Shown here in pieces: positions 1-6,688 of a stretch of 9,563 nucleotides of DNA; position 1 is the first letter of the stretch; the number at the start of each line of letters is the position of its first letter. Source of the stretch: Thermoplasmata archaeon. Its GTDB lineage: Archaea; Thermoplasmatota; Thermoplasmata; UBA184. The notes beneath the pieces were generated by a model. The model had not been told where the DNA came from and did no database searches. It was given only the letters and a program-made list of their open reading frames with translations. The stretch is taken from the NCBI GenBank assembly GCA_030042855.1, contig JASHYU010000035.1:1-9563 (forward strand), written 5' to 3'. Position numbers and translations under genes: made by a program.

Positions 1-618
1 CACGCCGGTCGCGATGCCCGGGAGCGCGGAGATGACGACGATCCGTAGGGTCGTCTTCCACTTCGAGATGCCGAGGGCGAGCGCCGCCTCGCGCGTGCTG
101 TTCGGCACCGTCCTCAGGGCCTCCTCGGTCGTCCGGGTGACGATCGGGATCATGATCGCGGAGAGCGCGAGGCCTCCCGTGATGGCGCTGTAGGTGAGCG
201 AGGGGTAGACGATGACGAAGTAGCCGAAGATGAACGCCCCCATGATGATCGACGGCACGCCGCTCAGCACGTCGGCCGTGAAGCTGATCGCCCGGCCCAC
301 GCCCCGGGTCCGGTACTCGGAGGCGAAGACGGCCGCGAGCACGCCGACGGGGATCGAGATCAGCGCGGCGATCCCGACCAGGATGACGGTCCCCTGGATG
401 TTGGGGCCGATCCCGACGGTCTTGCAGGAGATCGGGGAGCAGGCGTTCGGGGGCACGGAGGTGAGGAACCCGGTCTGGAAGAGCACGGTCCCGCCGTGGA
501 GGATCGCCGTGTAGACGATGCTCACGAGCGGGTAGATCACCGCGATCACGCAGAGGCCGGTCAGGACCATGATCCCGTGGCTGAGGAGCTTGCGGCGGGC
601 GTGATGGTCGAACTTCAT
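1..618 (-). CDS. pstA: PstA, phosphate ABC transporter permease (partial, C-terminus off the left edge)
   Basis: One of the two membrane channel subunits of the high-affinity phosphate importer. It pairs with PstC and is driven by PstB. The frame is open from the ATG at 618 to position 1, giving the first 206 residues. A membrane segment lies at about residues 15-38, followed by an external loop with two cysteines (C60, C65), then several hydrophobic segments from about residue 76 onward. The permease signature EAALALGISKWKTTL (residues 178-192), followed by the LPGIATG segment, is the EAA loop that contacts the ATPase. SVPxN and GVPSIIMG segments are typical of the PstA/CysTW family. The start codon overlaps the pstC stop as ATGA, implying translational coupling. 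PstB and PhoU are the expected next genes but lie outside the window. Confidence 0.95.
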   Translation of the reverse strand, partial: MKFDHHARRKLLSHGIMVLTGLCVIAVIYPLVSIVYTAILHGGTVLFQTGFLTSVPPNACSPISCKTVGIGPNIQGTVILVGIAALISIPVGVLAAVFASEYRTRGVGRAISFTADVLSGVPSIIMGAFIFGYFVIVYPSLTYSAITGGLALSAIMIPIVTRTTEEALRTVPNSTREAALALGISKWKTTLRIVVISALPGIATGV

Positions 619-1592
619 GCCACGATCGCCCCCGTCCGTCGGGTGATGCGCCAGACGAGGAGGCGCGCCGCCACGTTCACGCCCAGCGAGATCCCGAGCA
701 GGACGAGCCCGCACTCGAGGATCGCCGAGGTCTGGAGGGGCCCCGAGCTGCTCAGGAGCTCGTTCGCGATCAGGCTCGCGATCGTCTGGCCGGGCGAGAA
801 CAGCGACGTCGGGATCCGGTCCACGTTCCCGATCACCATCGTGACGGCCATCGTCTCGCCCAGCGCGCGGCCGAGGCCGAGGATCGTCCCGCCCACGATC
901 CCCGAGCGGGCGTAGGGGAGCATCGCGGTCCGGGTCGTCTCCCAGTTCGTCGCGCCGAGGCTCACCGCCGCCTCCTGCTGCGCCACCGGCACGGCGAGGA
1001 GGGAGTCCCGGCTCACGGCGCAGATCGTCGGCACGATCATCACGGCGAGCACGACGCTGGCCGTGAGGACTCCGAAGCCGTAGGCGGGCCCGGTGAAGAG
1101 CCCGGTGAACCCGAACCAGGTGCTCAGGAACGGATCGACCGTGATGCGCATGTACGGGACGATGACGAAGAGGCCCCAGAACCCGTAGATGACGGACGGG
1201 ACCGCGGCGAGCAGCTCGATCGCGGTGCCGACCGGTCCGCGGAGGAACCGGGGGGACTGGGTCGTGATGAAGATCGCCGATCCGAGGGCGAGCGGGACGG
1301 CGATCAGGAGCGCGATGCCGCTCGTCAGGAGCGTGCCGACGACGAACGGGATGACCCCGAAGATCTGCTTGTTGGGGTCCCAGGTCGTCCCGTAGAGGAA
1401 CCCCCAGCCGAACACGCGGAACGACTCCCGCGAGTTCTCCGCGAGGATCGCCACGATGGCGATCGCGAGGGCGATGACGCCGAGGCCGATCGCGCCCACG
1501 AGGCCGAAGAACACCCGGTCCGGCCAGCGGGCGACCCTTCGGGAATCGGGGGGGCTCGGAGAAGAAGATGGGGAAGGGGTTGACGGGCCCAT
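615..1592 (-). CDS. pstC: PstC, phosphate ABC transporter permease
   Basis: The second channel subunit of the phosphate importer, 325 residues, a normal length for the family. After a Ser/Pro-rich cytoplasmic tail (residues 2-16) there are about six hydrophobic segments, the first at about 28-51. The EAA loop is visible at residues 207-217 (QEAAVSLGATNW begins at 206). It is followed by the PstC hallmark GRALGETMAV at 241-250 and a family-typical IPTSLFSPGQTIASLIANE stretch at 260-278. It lies 27 bases after pstS on the same strand and overlaps pstA by 4 bases, so the three genes form one operon. No convincing ribosome binding site precedes the ATG at 1592. The low-complexity N-terminal tail could mean that a slightly later start is used, but no better candidate is seen before the first membrane helix. 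Confidence 0.95.
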   Translation of the reverse strand: MGPSTPSPSSSPSPPDSRRVARWPDRVFFGLVGAIGLGVIALAIAIVAILAENSRESFRVFGWGFLYGTTWDPNKQIFGVIPFVVGTLLTSGIALLIAVPLALGSAIFITTQSPRFLRGPVGTAIELLAAVPSVIYGFWGLFVIVPYMRITVDPFLSTWFGFTGLFTGPAYGFGVLTASVVLAVMIVPTICAVSRDSLLAVPVAQQEAAVSLGATNWETTRTAMLPYARSGIVGGTILGLGRALGETMAVTMVIGNVDRIPTSLFSPGQTIASLIANELLSSSGPLQTSAILECGLVLLGISLGVNVAARLLVWRITRRTGAIVA

Positions 1593-1619
1593 ACGGTCGC
1601 TTCGGGGGGGCCGTTCCGA

Positions 1620-2915
1620 CTAGGTCGCCGGTGCGCCCCCGCCGTTCACCACGCAGATCGGCACCGCGGAACCATCGAACGTGATCGAGCTCAGCGTCGC
1701 GTTATCGACGGTGGTCACGAACCCGGGCAAGGGCGCGTAGCTCAGCGTCGGGGACCAGCTCTGTCCGGTCGTGATCGCCCACTGGATGAAGTCGACCAGG
1801 TTCTCCGCGCTGTTCAGCGTGTACGACGAGTACGCGCTGCTCAGGTCCTGGTAGACGAGCAGGTAGGTGAGCGACGTGATCGGATAGTCGCCGGCTCCCG
1901 GCGCGTCGAGGAACGACACGTTGTACCACGACTCCGCGCCGGTCGGCAGGGTCGGATGGATCGAGATCAGCGCCGACTCGGTGTTGCTGACGTTGGCCAC
2001 GATGAAGTTGCCGGACGGGTTCTGCACCGCCCCGATGCCGAGGGGCGTCGAGGACGTCAGCGCGTACTCGATGTCGACGTAGCCGATCGCGTCGGGGGTC
2101 GTCGAGACGGTCGACGCCTCGCCGCCGTTCCCGGAGGCGCTCGTGCCGGGGAGTCCGCTCGGCCAGCTCAGGTTCCGCCCGTAGTGCGAGGCCCAGTACG
2201 AGTTCTTGAGCGTCAAGAAGCTCGTGAAGATGAACGTGGTCCCGCTGCCGCCCGTCCGGTAGACGGGGGCTATGGAGGCCGAGGGGAGCGTCACCCCGGG
2301 ATTCAGCGTCTGGAGCGCGGTGTTGTTCCAGTTCGTGATCTGGCCGTCGAAGATCTGCGCGAGCACCGACCCGTTGAAGTGGAGGTTGGTGATCCCGGCC
2401 AGGTTGTAGATCGGGACGACCCCTCCGGCGGCTTCGGGGATCTCGAGGAGACCCGGAGCGGCCGCGAGCTGGGTGTTCGTGAGCGGCGCGTCGCTCGCGC
2501 CGAAATCGACGACCTTCAGCGTGATCGCCGAGATGCCGGACGAACTACCCGCCGGATTGTACGCGGTCACGACGGAGCCCGTCCAGTAGGACGTCTCCCA
2601 CTGGTCGATCAGCGGCTCGACGAGCGAGGATCCCTCGCCTTTGATGGTCCCGGGCGACGGCAGGGTCGCTCCCGCCGTCACGGCGGTGCAGGTGTACTTC
2701 GAGGAGGAGCTGGTCGTCGTCTTGAACCACCCGGCGGCGAACCCGATCGCCACGATCACCACGATGATCACGATCACCGCGACGACGGGGATGACCCACG
2801 AGGCCCGCTTCTTCCGCTGGATCCCTTCCGGGGCCGGTGGCGGGGTCGCGGCGGGGGTCGGTTCGCTCGGCGGAGGCGTTGGGGGCGCACTGGTTGCTGT
2901 TCCGCTGCTACTCAT
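1620..2915 (-). CDS. pstS: PstS, membrane-anchored phosphate-binding protein
   Basis: Extracellular receptor that captures phosphate and delivers it to PstC/PstA. It has 431 residues. A Ser/Thr/Pro-rich tail (1-30) and a basic patch RKKR (34-37) precede a single hydrophobic anchor (about 40-64), so the protein is probably tethered with its N-terminus inside. The binding domain follows: GEGSSLVEPLIDQW (93-106), YNPAGSSSGI (119-128), DFGASDAPL (137-145), YRTGGSGTTFIFTSFL (219-234) and IGYVDIEYA (277-285). These match the phosphate-contacting motifs of the PstS family. The only two cysteines, C76 and C421, could tie the two ends of the domain together. The ATG at 2915 was chosen because GGGAGG lies 3 bases before it and it opens the anchor. 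The frame stays open upstream to 3284, but that extension has shadow-like composition and crosses the promoter. First gene of the pst operon. Confidence 0.95.
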   Translation of the reverse strand: MSSSGTATSAPPTPPPSEPTPAATPPPAPEGIQRKKRASWVIPVVAVIVIIVVIVAIGFAAGWFKTTTSSSSKYTCTAVTAGATLPSPGTIKGEGSSLVEPLIDQWETSYWTGSVVTAYNPAGSSSGISAITLKVVDFGASDAPLTNTQLAAAPGLLEIPEAAGGVVPIYNLAGITNLHFNGSVLAQIFDGQITNWNNTALQTLNPGVTLPSASIAPVYRTGGSGTTFIFTSFLTLKNSYWASHYGRNLSWPSGLPGTSASGNGGEASTVSTTPDAIGYVDIEYALTSSTPLGIGAVQNPSGNFIVANVSNTESALISIHPTLPTGAESWYNVSFLDAPGAGDYPITSLTYLLVYQDLSSAYSSYTLNSAENLVDFIQWAITTGQSWSPTLSYAPLPGFVTTVDNATLSSITFDGSAVPICVVNGGGAPAT

Positions 2916-3066
2916 TTTCCTCCCTTCACGCGTGACTACGACCGCGAGTCCCCGGCGTCGCGACCGATCCCCGGGGCAGGTTCGCCCCGCCGAGGCACCG
3001 GCCGCCCATACGCGCTCGAACCCACGGAGAGACCGAGGAGTCCTTCGGAAGTCGCGGTAGTCACCG
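2916..3066 (-). other. Predicted 5' leader of the pst operon
   Basis: If transcription begins about 26 bases after the TATA box at 3088-3095, the pst mRNA has a leader of about 150 nt, which is long for an archaeon. It contains a 6-bp hairpin (CGGGGC at 2972-2977 with GCCCCG at 2984-2989) and a 27-codon open frame from an ATG at 3009 to a TGA at 2926-2928, just before the ribosome binding site. Neither matches a riboswitch class I know. The transcription start is predicted, not observed. Confidence 0.35.
2919..2924 (-). promoter_or_regulatory. Ribosome binding site of pstS
   Basis: GGGAGG on the minus strand, followed by AAA and the ATG at 2915. It is a strong Shine-Dalgarno match in a window where several other genes have none. 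It fixes the pstS start against the much longer open frame upstream. Confidence 0.8.
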
Positions 3067-3087
3067 GCGCTGCGAGCCGTTCGCGCG

Positions 3088-3095
3088 ATATATAA
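3088..3095 (-). promoter_or_regulatory. TATA box, probable pst operon promoter
   Basis: On the minus strand the sequence reads TTTCTTATATATC, close to the archaeal TATA consensus and the strongest AT-rich element in the first 6 kb. It predicts a start of transcription near 3066. In the opposite direction it reads TATATAAG and could in principle also serve truA, but it fits the consensus better toward pst. Confidence 0.6.
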
Positions 3096-3103
3096 GAAAT
3101 CAA

Positions 3104-3127
3104 CGTAGTCTATAGCGTAGTCTATAG
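3104..3127. repeat. Perfect tandem 12-bp repeat, candidate operator
   Basis: Two identical adjacent copies of CGTAGTCTATAG (3104-3115 and 3116-3127). Each contains the palindrome CTATAG. The spacing of 12 bp, about one helical turn, would place two protein-binding sites on nearly the same face of the DNA. For the minus-strand promoter they lie about 9-32 bp upstream of the TATA box, the usual place for an archaeal activator. For truA transcription they would lie at or near the promoter. The binding protein is unknown; a phosphate-responsive regulator is a guess from the pst context. Confidence 0.6.
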
Positions 3128-3210
3128 TTGTCCATTTGACACGCGTTGGCAACGGTCGAACCCGACCCCTCGCGGCCCTCAAGCCGACCCGGGTCTCTGC
3201 GCGGGGACGC

Positions 3211-4080
3211 ATGCGCCACGTCGTCCGGTTCGGGTACGACGGCCTTCCGTTCGCCGGCTGGGCCCGCCAGCCCGGTCGTCGCACGGTCGAGGGCGCGATC
3301 CGCGAAGGACTGGTCCGTCAGGGGCTCCGCGCTCACGTCGACCCGGCGTCCTTAGAGGTGGCGAGCCGGACCGACCGGGGGGTCAGCGCGCGCGCGAACG
3401 CCCTGGCCCTCGAGTCCGATCTCGCCCCGGCCGCGCTCCTTCGAGCGCTCAACGGCATCGCGCCGGAGATCTACTTCACCGCGTGCGGCCCGGTCCCCCG
3501 CGACTTCCGCGTCCGGTCCGCCGTCCGCCGGATCTATCGGTACTTCGAACCGGGTCGGCACGCCGTCGACCGTTGGAACACCGCCGCTCGGCGGTTGGTG
3601 GGAGCCCTCGACGTCCGCTCGTTCGGCCGCGCGTTGCCGCGGGACACCCCGACCCTCCGGACCGTCGAGTCGATCCGCGTGCGTCCGCGTCCGGGCGGGA
3701 TCGTGGTCGAGGTCGCGGCCCCTTCGTTCGTGTGGGGCCAGGTCCGGAAGATGGTGGCCGCCCTGCGCGCCGTGGAGCGCGGCGATCTGACCGAGCCGGA
3801 CCTCGCCGCGGCGGCCCGGGGCGCGATCCGCCTCACCCTTCCGTTGGCGGAGCCCGAGGGGCTGCTCCTGTGGGAGGTCGAGCTTCCGGTGGGATGGGAA
3901 AGCACCTGGACCGGACCGAACCGGCGACAGCGGGCCTTTCTCCAGCGCTCCGCGGAGCTCGCGTGGTCGCGCGCCCAGATCCTCGGAGGGTTTCCCCGGG
4001 CCCCGGGGGGCCCCGCGCGCGGGCCCGGCGCGCGCCCTAACCGACGCGCTCCCAGCGCTCGAGCTTCTGCACCGCGCTGA
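3211..4080 (+). CDS. truA: TruA, tRNA pseudouridine synthase
   Basis: Converts uridines of the anticodon stem-loop region (positions 38-40 in well-studied members) of tRNA to pseudouridine. It has 289 residues. The start MRHVVRFGYDGLPFAGW is the standard TruA opening. The catalytic aspartate is D55 in SRTDRGVSARAN (52-63). RRIYRYFEP (106-114), DVRSFGR (134-140) and FVWGQVRKMVAALRAVERG (173-191) are the other conserved blocks, and PEGLLLWEVE (215-224) closes the domain. The ATG at 3211 is preferred over the TTG at 3136, which would add unconserved residues; GGGGA 3 bases upstream may aid initiation. After residue about 255 the tail is Arg/Pro/Gly/Ala-rich and unconserved. Its last 44 bases overlap the 3' end of the convergent HPS-RraA gene. 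Confidence 0.93.
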   Translation: MRHVVRFGYDGLPFAGWARQPGRRTVEGAIREGLVRQGLRAHVDPASLEVASRTDRGVSARANALALESDLAPAALLRALNGIAPEIYFTACGPVPRDFRVRSAVRRIYRYFEPGRHAVDRWNTAARRLVGALDVRSFGRALPRDTPTLRTVESIRVRPRPGGIVVEVAAPSFVWGQVRKMVAALRAVERGDLTEPDLAAAARGAIRLTLPLAEPEGLLLWEVELPVGWESTWTGPNRRQRAFLQRSAELAWSRAQILGGFPRAPGGPARGPGARPNRRAPSARASAPR

Positions 4081-5341
4081 GGGTCGATCCGCGCCGGATC
4101 TCCTCGCGCACGCGGTTCTCGTGCTCGAGCACGTCGAGCGCCCGGTTCGCGACCTCCGCCGCGCGCTCGCGCGGCACCACGACGACGCCGCTCAGGTCCC
4201 CGACGATCCAGTCGCCCGGACGGACCCGTTGCCCGCCGACCGTGACCTCGACCCCGATCTCCCCGAGCCCCTTCGGCTCGCCGGCGTCGGAGCTCGTGGA
4301 CCGGCTGAACGCCGGGAAGCCGAGCTCGAGGATCGCGTCCACGTCGCGGATCGCGCCGTCGACGACGACGCCCGAGACCTTCCGCAGGTGGGCGCTCCAG
4401 CTCGCGAGCTCGCCCCAGATCGCGGTCGGGCCCCCGCCGACGTCGACGACGATGACGTCCCCCGGGCCGGCCCGGTCGATCGCCTCGACCGGCTTCGCCC
4501 AGTCCCCGTTGCGCGTGACGACCGTCACCGCCGGCCCGGCGATGCGGACGCTGGGGTTCTTGAGGTGGGGCCGGATCCCGTGCATCGCGCCCTGGCGCTG
4601 CATCGCGTCGGTCACGTTCGGGCTCGAGACCTTCAGGAACGCCGCGCGGACCTCCTCGCCCGCGTACCGGCGGAAGAGCTCCGTCGGGACCTCCTTCTCG
4701 GTCTCGATCGCCCGGCGGATCTGCCGCGTCGCGTCGGCGATGTGCGGGCTCTTCGTGATCGCGCCGCCGACGATGAGGATCTGCGCCCCGCCGCGGACCG
4801 CCTTCGCGACGGACTCGCTGTTGAGCCCCCCCGCGACGGCGACCGGAAGGCTCGACGCCTTCACGAGCTCGTCGAGGACGGCGAACGGGGTCATCCCCAG
4901 CATCTGCATGTCGATCCCGACGTGCCAGCAGACCGCGGCGGCGCCGAGCTCGGCCGCCCGGCGGGTCCGCGCGATCGGATCGGCCACCCCGAGGAGGTCG
5001 ACCATCACTTCGGCGCCGTAGAGCTCTCCGCCGCGGACCGCGTCGGCGATCGTCCCGTCGTCCGACGCGCCGAGCACCGTCACGATATCCGCCCCGGCCT
5101 TCGCCGCGATCTCGACCTCGAACGCGCCGGTGTCCATGATCTTCATGTCGGCGACGATCCGCTGGGCCGGGAACGCCTTCTTCAGTTCGCGGACCGCGTC
5201 GAGCCCCTCGCTCTTGATGAGGGGGGTGCCCGCCTCGACCCAGTCGGCGCCGCCCTCGACCGCCTCGCGCCCGGCCGGGAGCGCGCGGGAGAGGTTCTCG
5301 AAGTCGAGCGCCACCTGGAGGACCGGCCGCTCGAGCCGCAT
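4037..5341 (-). CDS. Bifunctional 3-hexulose-6-phosphate synthase / RraA-like fusion
   Basis: A two-domain protein of 434 residues. Residues 1 to about 210 form a 3-hexulose-6-phosphate synthase barrel: VLQVALDF at 7-14, EAGTPLIKSEG at 36-46, and the catalytic-type DMKIMDTG at 65-72. HPS joins formaldehyde to ribulose 5-phosphate, or runs in reverse to make pentoses in archaea lacking the oxidative pentose pathway. Residues about 230-434 form an RraA/HMG-aldolase-like domain (VVDVGGGPTAIWGE at 298-311, VVVDGAIRDVDAI at 325-337). This fusion is known in archaea; the role of the second half is unsettled. No hexulose isomerase gene is present here. An earlier ATG at 5368 would add nine residues. 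I prefer 5341 because the domain starts at once and an AT-rich element lies about 27 bases upstream, fitting a leaderless mRNA. Confidence 0.88.
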   Translation of the reverse strand: MRLERPVLQVALDFENLSRALPAGREAVEGGADWVEAGTPLIKSEGLDAVRELKKAFPAQRIVADMKIMDTGAFEVEIAAKAGADIVTVLGASDDGTIADAVRGGELYGAEVMVDLLGVADPIARTRRAAELGAAAVCWHVGIDMQMLGMTPFAVLDELVKASSLPVAVAGGLNSESVAKAVRGGAQILIVGGAITKSPHIADATRQIRRAIETEKEVPTELFRRYAGEEVRAAFLKVSSPNVTDAMQRQGAMHGIRPHLKNPSVRIAGPAVTVVTRNGDWAKPVEAIDRAGPGDVIVVDVGGGPTAIWGELASWSAHLRKVSGVVVDGAIRDVDAILELGFPAFSRSTSSDAGEPKGLGEIGVEVTVGGQRVRPGDWIVGDLSGVVVVPRERAAEVANRALDVLEHENRVREEIRRGSTLSAVQKLERWERVG

Positions 5342-5362
5342 CGCCGGCGAAGGCAGCCGGGC

Positions 5363-5372
5363 TCTCATAACC
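5363..5372. promoter_or_regulatory. Candidate shared bidirectional TATA element
   Basis: CTCATAACCG (TCATAA core at 5365-5370) is the only AT-rich patch between the divergent HPS-RraA and methyltransferase genes. Its centre is about 26-27 bases from the minus-strand ATG at 5341 and about 27-28 bases from the plus-strand GTG at 5395. That is the spacing expected for leaderless transcripts in both directions. The match to the TATA consensus is modest. Confidence 0.4.
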
Positions 5373-5394
5373 GTGCCGCGTCTCGGCGCGGGCC

Positions 5395-6267
5395 GTGCCG
5401 TCCGCGCGGCCGCCCCCGGTCCGGCTGATCCACGGCGACGCCCGGCACCTCGATGCGGTCGCCTCGAGCTCGGTCCACCTCGTCGTCACCTCCCCACCCT
5501 ACCCGATGATCCCGCAGTGGGACGCGCTGTTCGCCCGGCTGGGGGCGGCCGACTACGGCGCGATGCACGCCGTCCTCGCGGACGCGTGGGCGGAGTGCCA
5601 TCGCGTGCTCGTCCCCGGCGGGATCCTCGCGATCAACATCGGCGACGCGCTCCGGGCGGGCCCCCACGGGTTCCAGCTCTGGCCGAACCACGCCGAGACG
5701 CTGGTCCGGGCGGCCGGAGTCGGCTTCTCGCCCCTCCCCTACGTCCTCTGGAAGAAGCCGTTCAACAAGCCGAACGCGTTCCTCGGCTCCGGCTTCCTCC
5801 CCCCCAACGCCTACGTCACCCTCGACTGCGAGTTCATCCTCCCGTTCCGCAAGGGGCGGCTCCGCCGCCTTCCGCCGCACGATCCCGCGCGGGCCGAGAG
5901 CCGATTCTCTCGGGCCGAACGGGATCGGTGGTTCAGCCAGGTCTGGTCCGATGTCCGCGGAGCGCCCCAGCGGTCGACCCGCGGCGGGCGCTCGGGCGCG
6001 TTCCCGCCCGAGATCCCGGAGCGGCTCGTGCGGATGTTCTCGCTCGTCGGCGACACGGTCCTCGATCCGTTCGCCGGGACCGGCACGGCCGTCTGGGCCG
6101 CCGCCGCGCTCGGCCGGCGGGCGATCGGGGTCGAATGGGAGGACGCGGCCTACCGCGATCTCACGGAGTCGGCGCGCTCGCGGGGGCTGATCCCGCCAGA
6201 GCGTGCTCGCGATGCGCGAGCTCCTCCTCGATCGCTTGGTGGAGGTAGCGGAGCGCCGAGAGACTGA
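5395..6267 (+). CDS. Site-specific DNA methyltransferase, N4-cytosine/N6-adenine amino type, orphan
   Basis: Transfers a methyl group from S-adenosylmethionine to an exocyclic amino group of a DNA base. It has 290 residues. The catalytic motif IV TSPPY (32-36) comes before the cofactor-binding motif I DPFAGTGT (224-231), then GVEWEDAAY (245-253). This is the circularly permuted beta-class order. TSPPY favours N4-cytosine but does not exclude N6-adenine. The region KPFNKPNAFLGSGFLPPN (121-138) and CEFILPFRKG (145-154) matches the conserved block before the target-recognition segment. GTG at 5395 is the only reasonable start, about 27 bases after a TATA-like patch. No restriction endonuclease is adjacent, so it is probably a solitary methylase. 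The last 107 bases overlap the convergent hypothetical gene, and the residues there (about 256-290) look low-complexity. Confidence 0.88.
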   Translation: MPSARPPPVRLIHGDARHLDAVASSSVHLVVTSPPYPMIPQWDALFARLGAADYGAMHAVLADAWAECHRVLVPGGILAINIGDALRAGPHGFQLWPNHAETLVRAAGVGFSPLPYVLWKKPFNKPNAFLGSGFLPPNAYVTLDCEFILPFRKGRLRRLPPHDPARAESRFSRAERDRWFSQVWSDVRGAPQRSTRGGRSGAFPPEIPERLVRMFSLVGDTVLDPFAGTGTAVWAAAALGRRAIGVEWEDAAYRDLTESARSRGLIPPERARDARAPPRSLGGGSGAPRD

Positions 6268-6664
6268 GCCGGTCCATGTGGAGCAGGAGGTAGTGGAGGT
6301 AGAGGCGCTCCGGACGGTGCGACGGGCCGGGCGGGTGCACCGGCCGCCCCTCCGCGTCGAGGAGGGGGCGGTGCCGCGCGAGGGTCTCGCCGTGGTGCTC
6401 GTGCTCGGCGCCGTGGTACGCCCGCCCGGCCGCCCCCACGAGCGGCGGGTAGAGGTGGGCGACCGGATCGTACACCGGCGCGTCCGTATCGAGTTCCGGC
6501 CCGACCGGGACCTCGGCGATCTTTCCCCGGAGGTACGGATGAACGGGTCGGGCCGGGTCCTGGAGTTCTTCGATCGGGCGACCGGCGACGTCCTCGACGA
6601 TCGCCTTCAGGTTCCAGCTGGTCCGGCGACGGGTGGGGCCGTCGACCGTCGCCTCGTCGGCCAC
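6161..6664 (-). CDS. Hypothetical His-rich protein, function unknown
   Basis: I do not recognise this family. With a GTG start at 6664 it has 167 residues and is probably soluble, with no membrane segment or signal peptide. After a short charged start there is LKAIVEDVAGRPIEELQDP (19-37), suggesting a small folded domain. A cluster YHGAEHEHHGE follows (83-93, with H84, H88, H90, H91), then RHRPLLDAEG (97-106) and a Leu-rich, probably helical C-terminal region (about 120-155: LYLHYLLLHMDRLSLSALRY and onward). About 14 histidines in total suggest possible metal binding, but no known motif fits. The frame opens at an ATG at 6733, but the added residues are unconvincing, and a good TATA box lies 28 bases before the GTG at 6664. 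The overlapping frame at 6150-6725 on the same strand is Pro/Arg-rich and looks like a shadow. Confidence 0.6.
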   Translation of the reverse strand: MADEATVDGPTRRRTSWNLKAIVEDVAGRPIEELQDPARPVHPYLRGKIAEVPVGPELDTDAPVYDPVAHLYPPLVGAAGRAYHGAEHEHHGETLARHRPLLDAEGRPVHPPGPSHRPERLYLHYLLLHMDRLSLSALRYLHQAIEEELAHREHALAGSAPASAPTP

Positions 6665-6688
6665 GGGACCGAGGGGGCGCGACGCGCC

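Noticed and set aside
3009..3025. TTCGAACCC-like string resembling a tRNA T-arm
   Set aside because: No acceptor stem, D-arm or anticodon arm can be built around it. No tRNA was found anywhere in the window.
2916..3284. Upstream extension of the pstS frame by 123 residues
   Set aside because: It crosses the TATA box, the tandem repeat and the truA start, has Arg-rich shadow composition, and the ATG at 2915 has a strong ribosome binding site directly before the membrane anchor.
4121..5428. 435-codon open frame on the plus strand
   Set aside because: Antisense shadow of the HPS-RraA gene, with Arg/Asp/Leu-rich low-complexity translation and no domain.
3534..5489. 651-codon open frame on the minus strand
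   Set aside because: Composition is almost entirely Arg/Gly/Asp/Ala, typical of the shadow of a high-GC gene. It lies over truA and the HPS-RraA gene, which both have clear domains.
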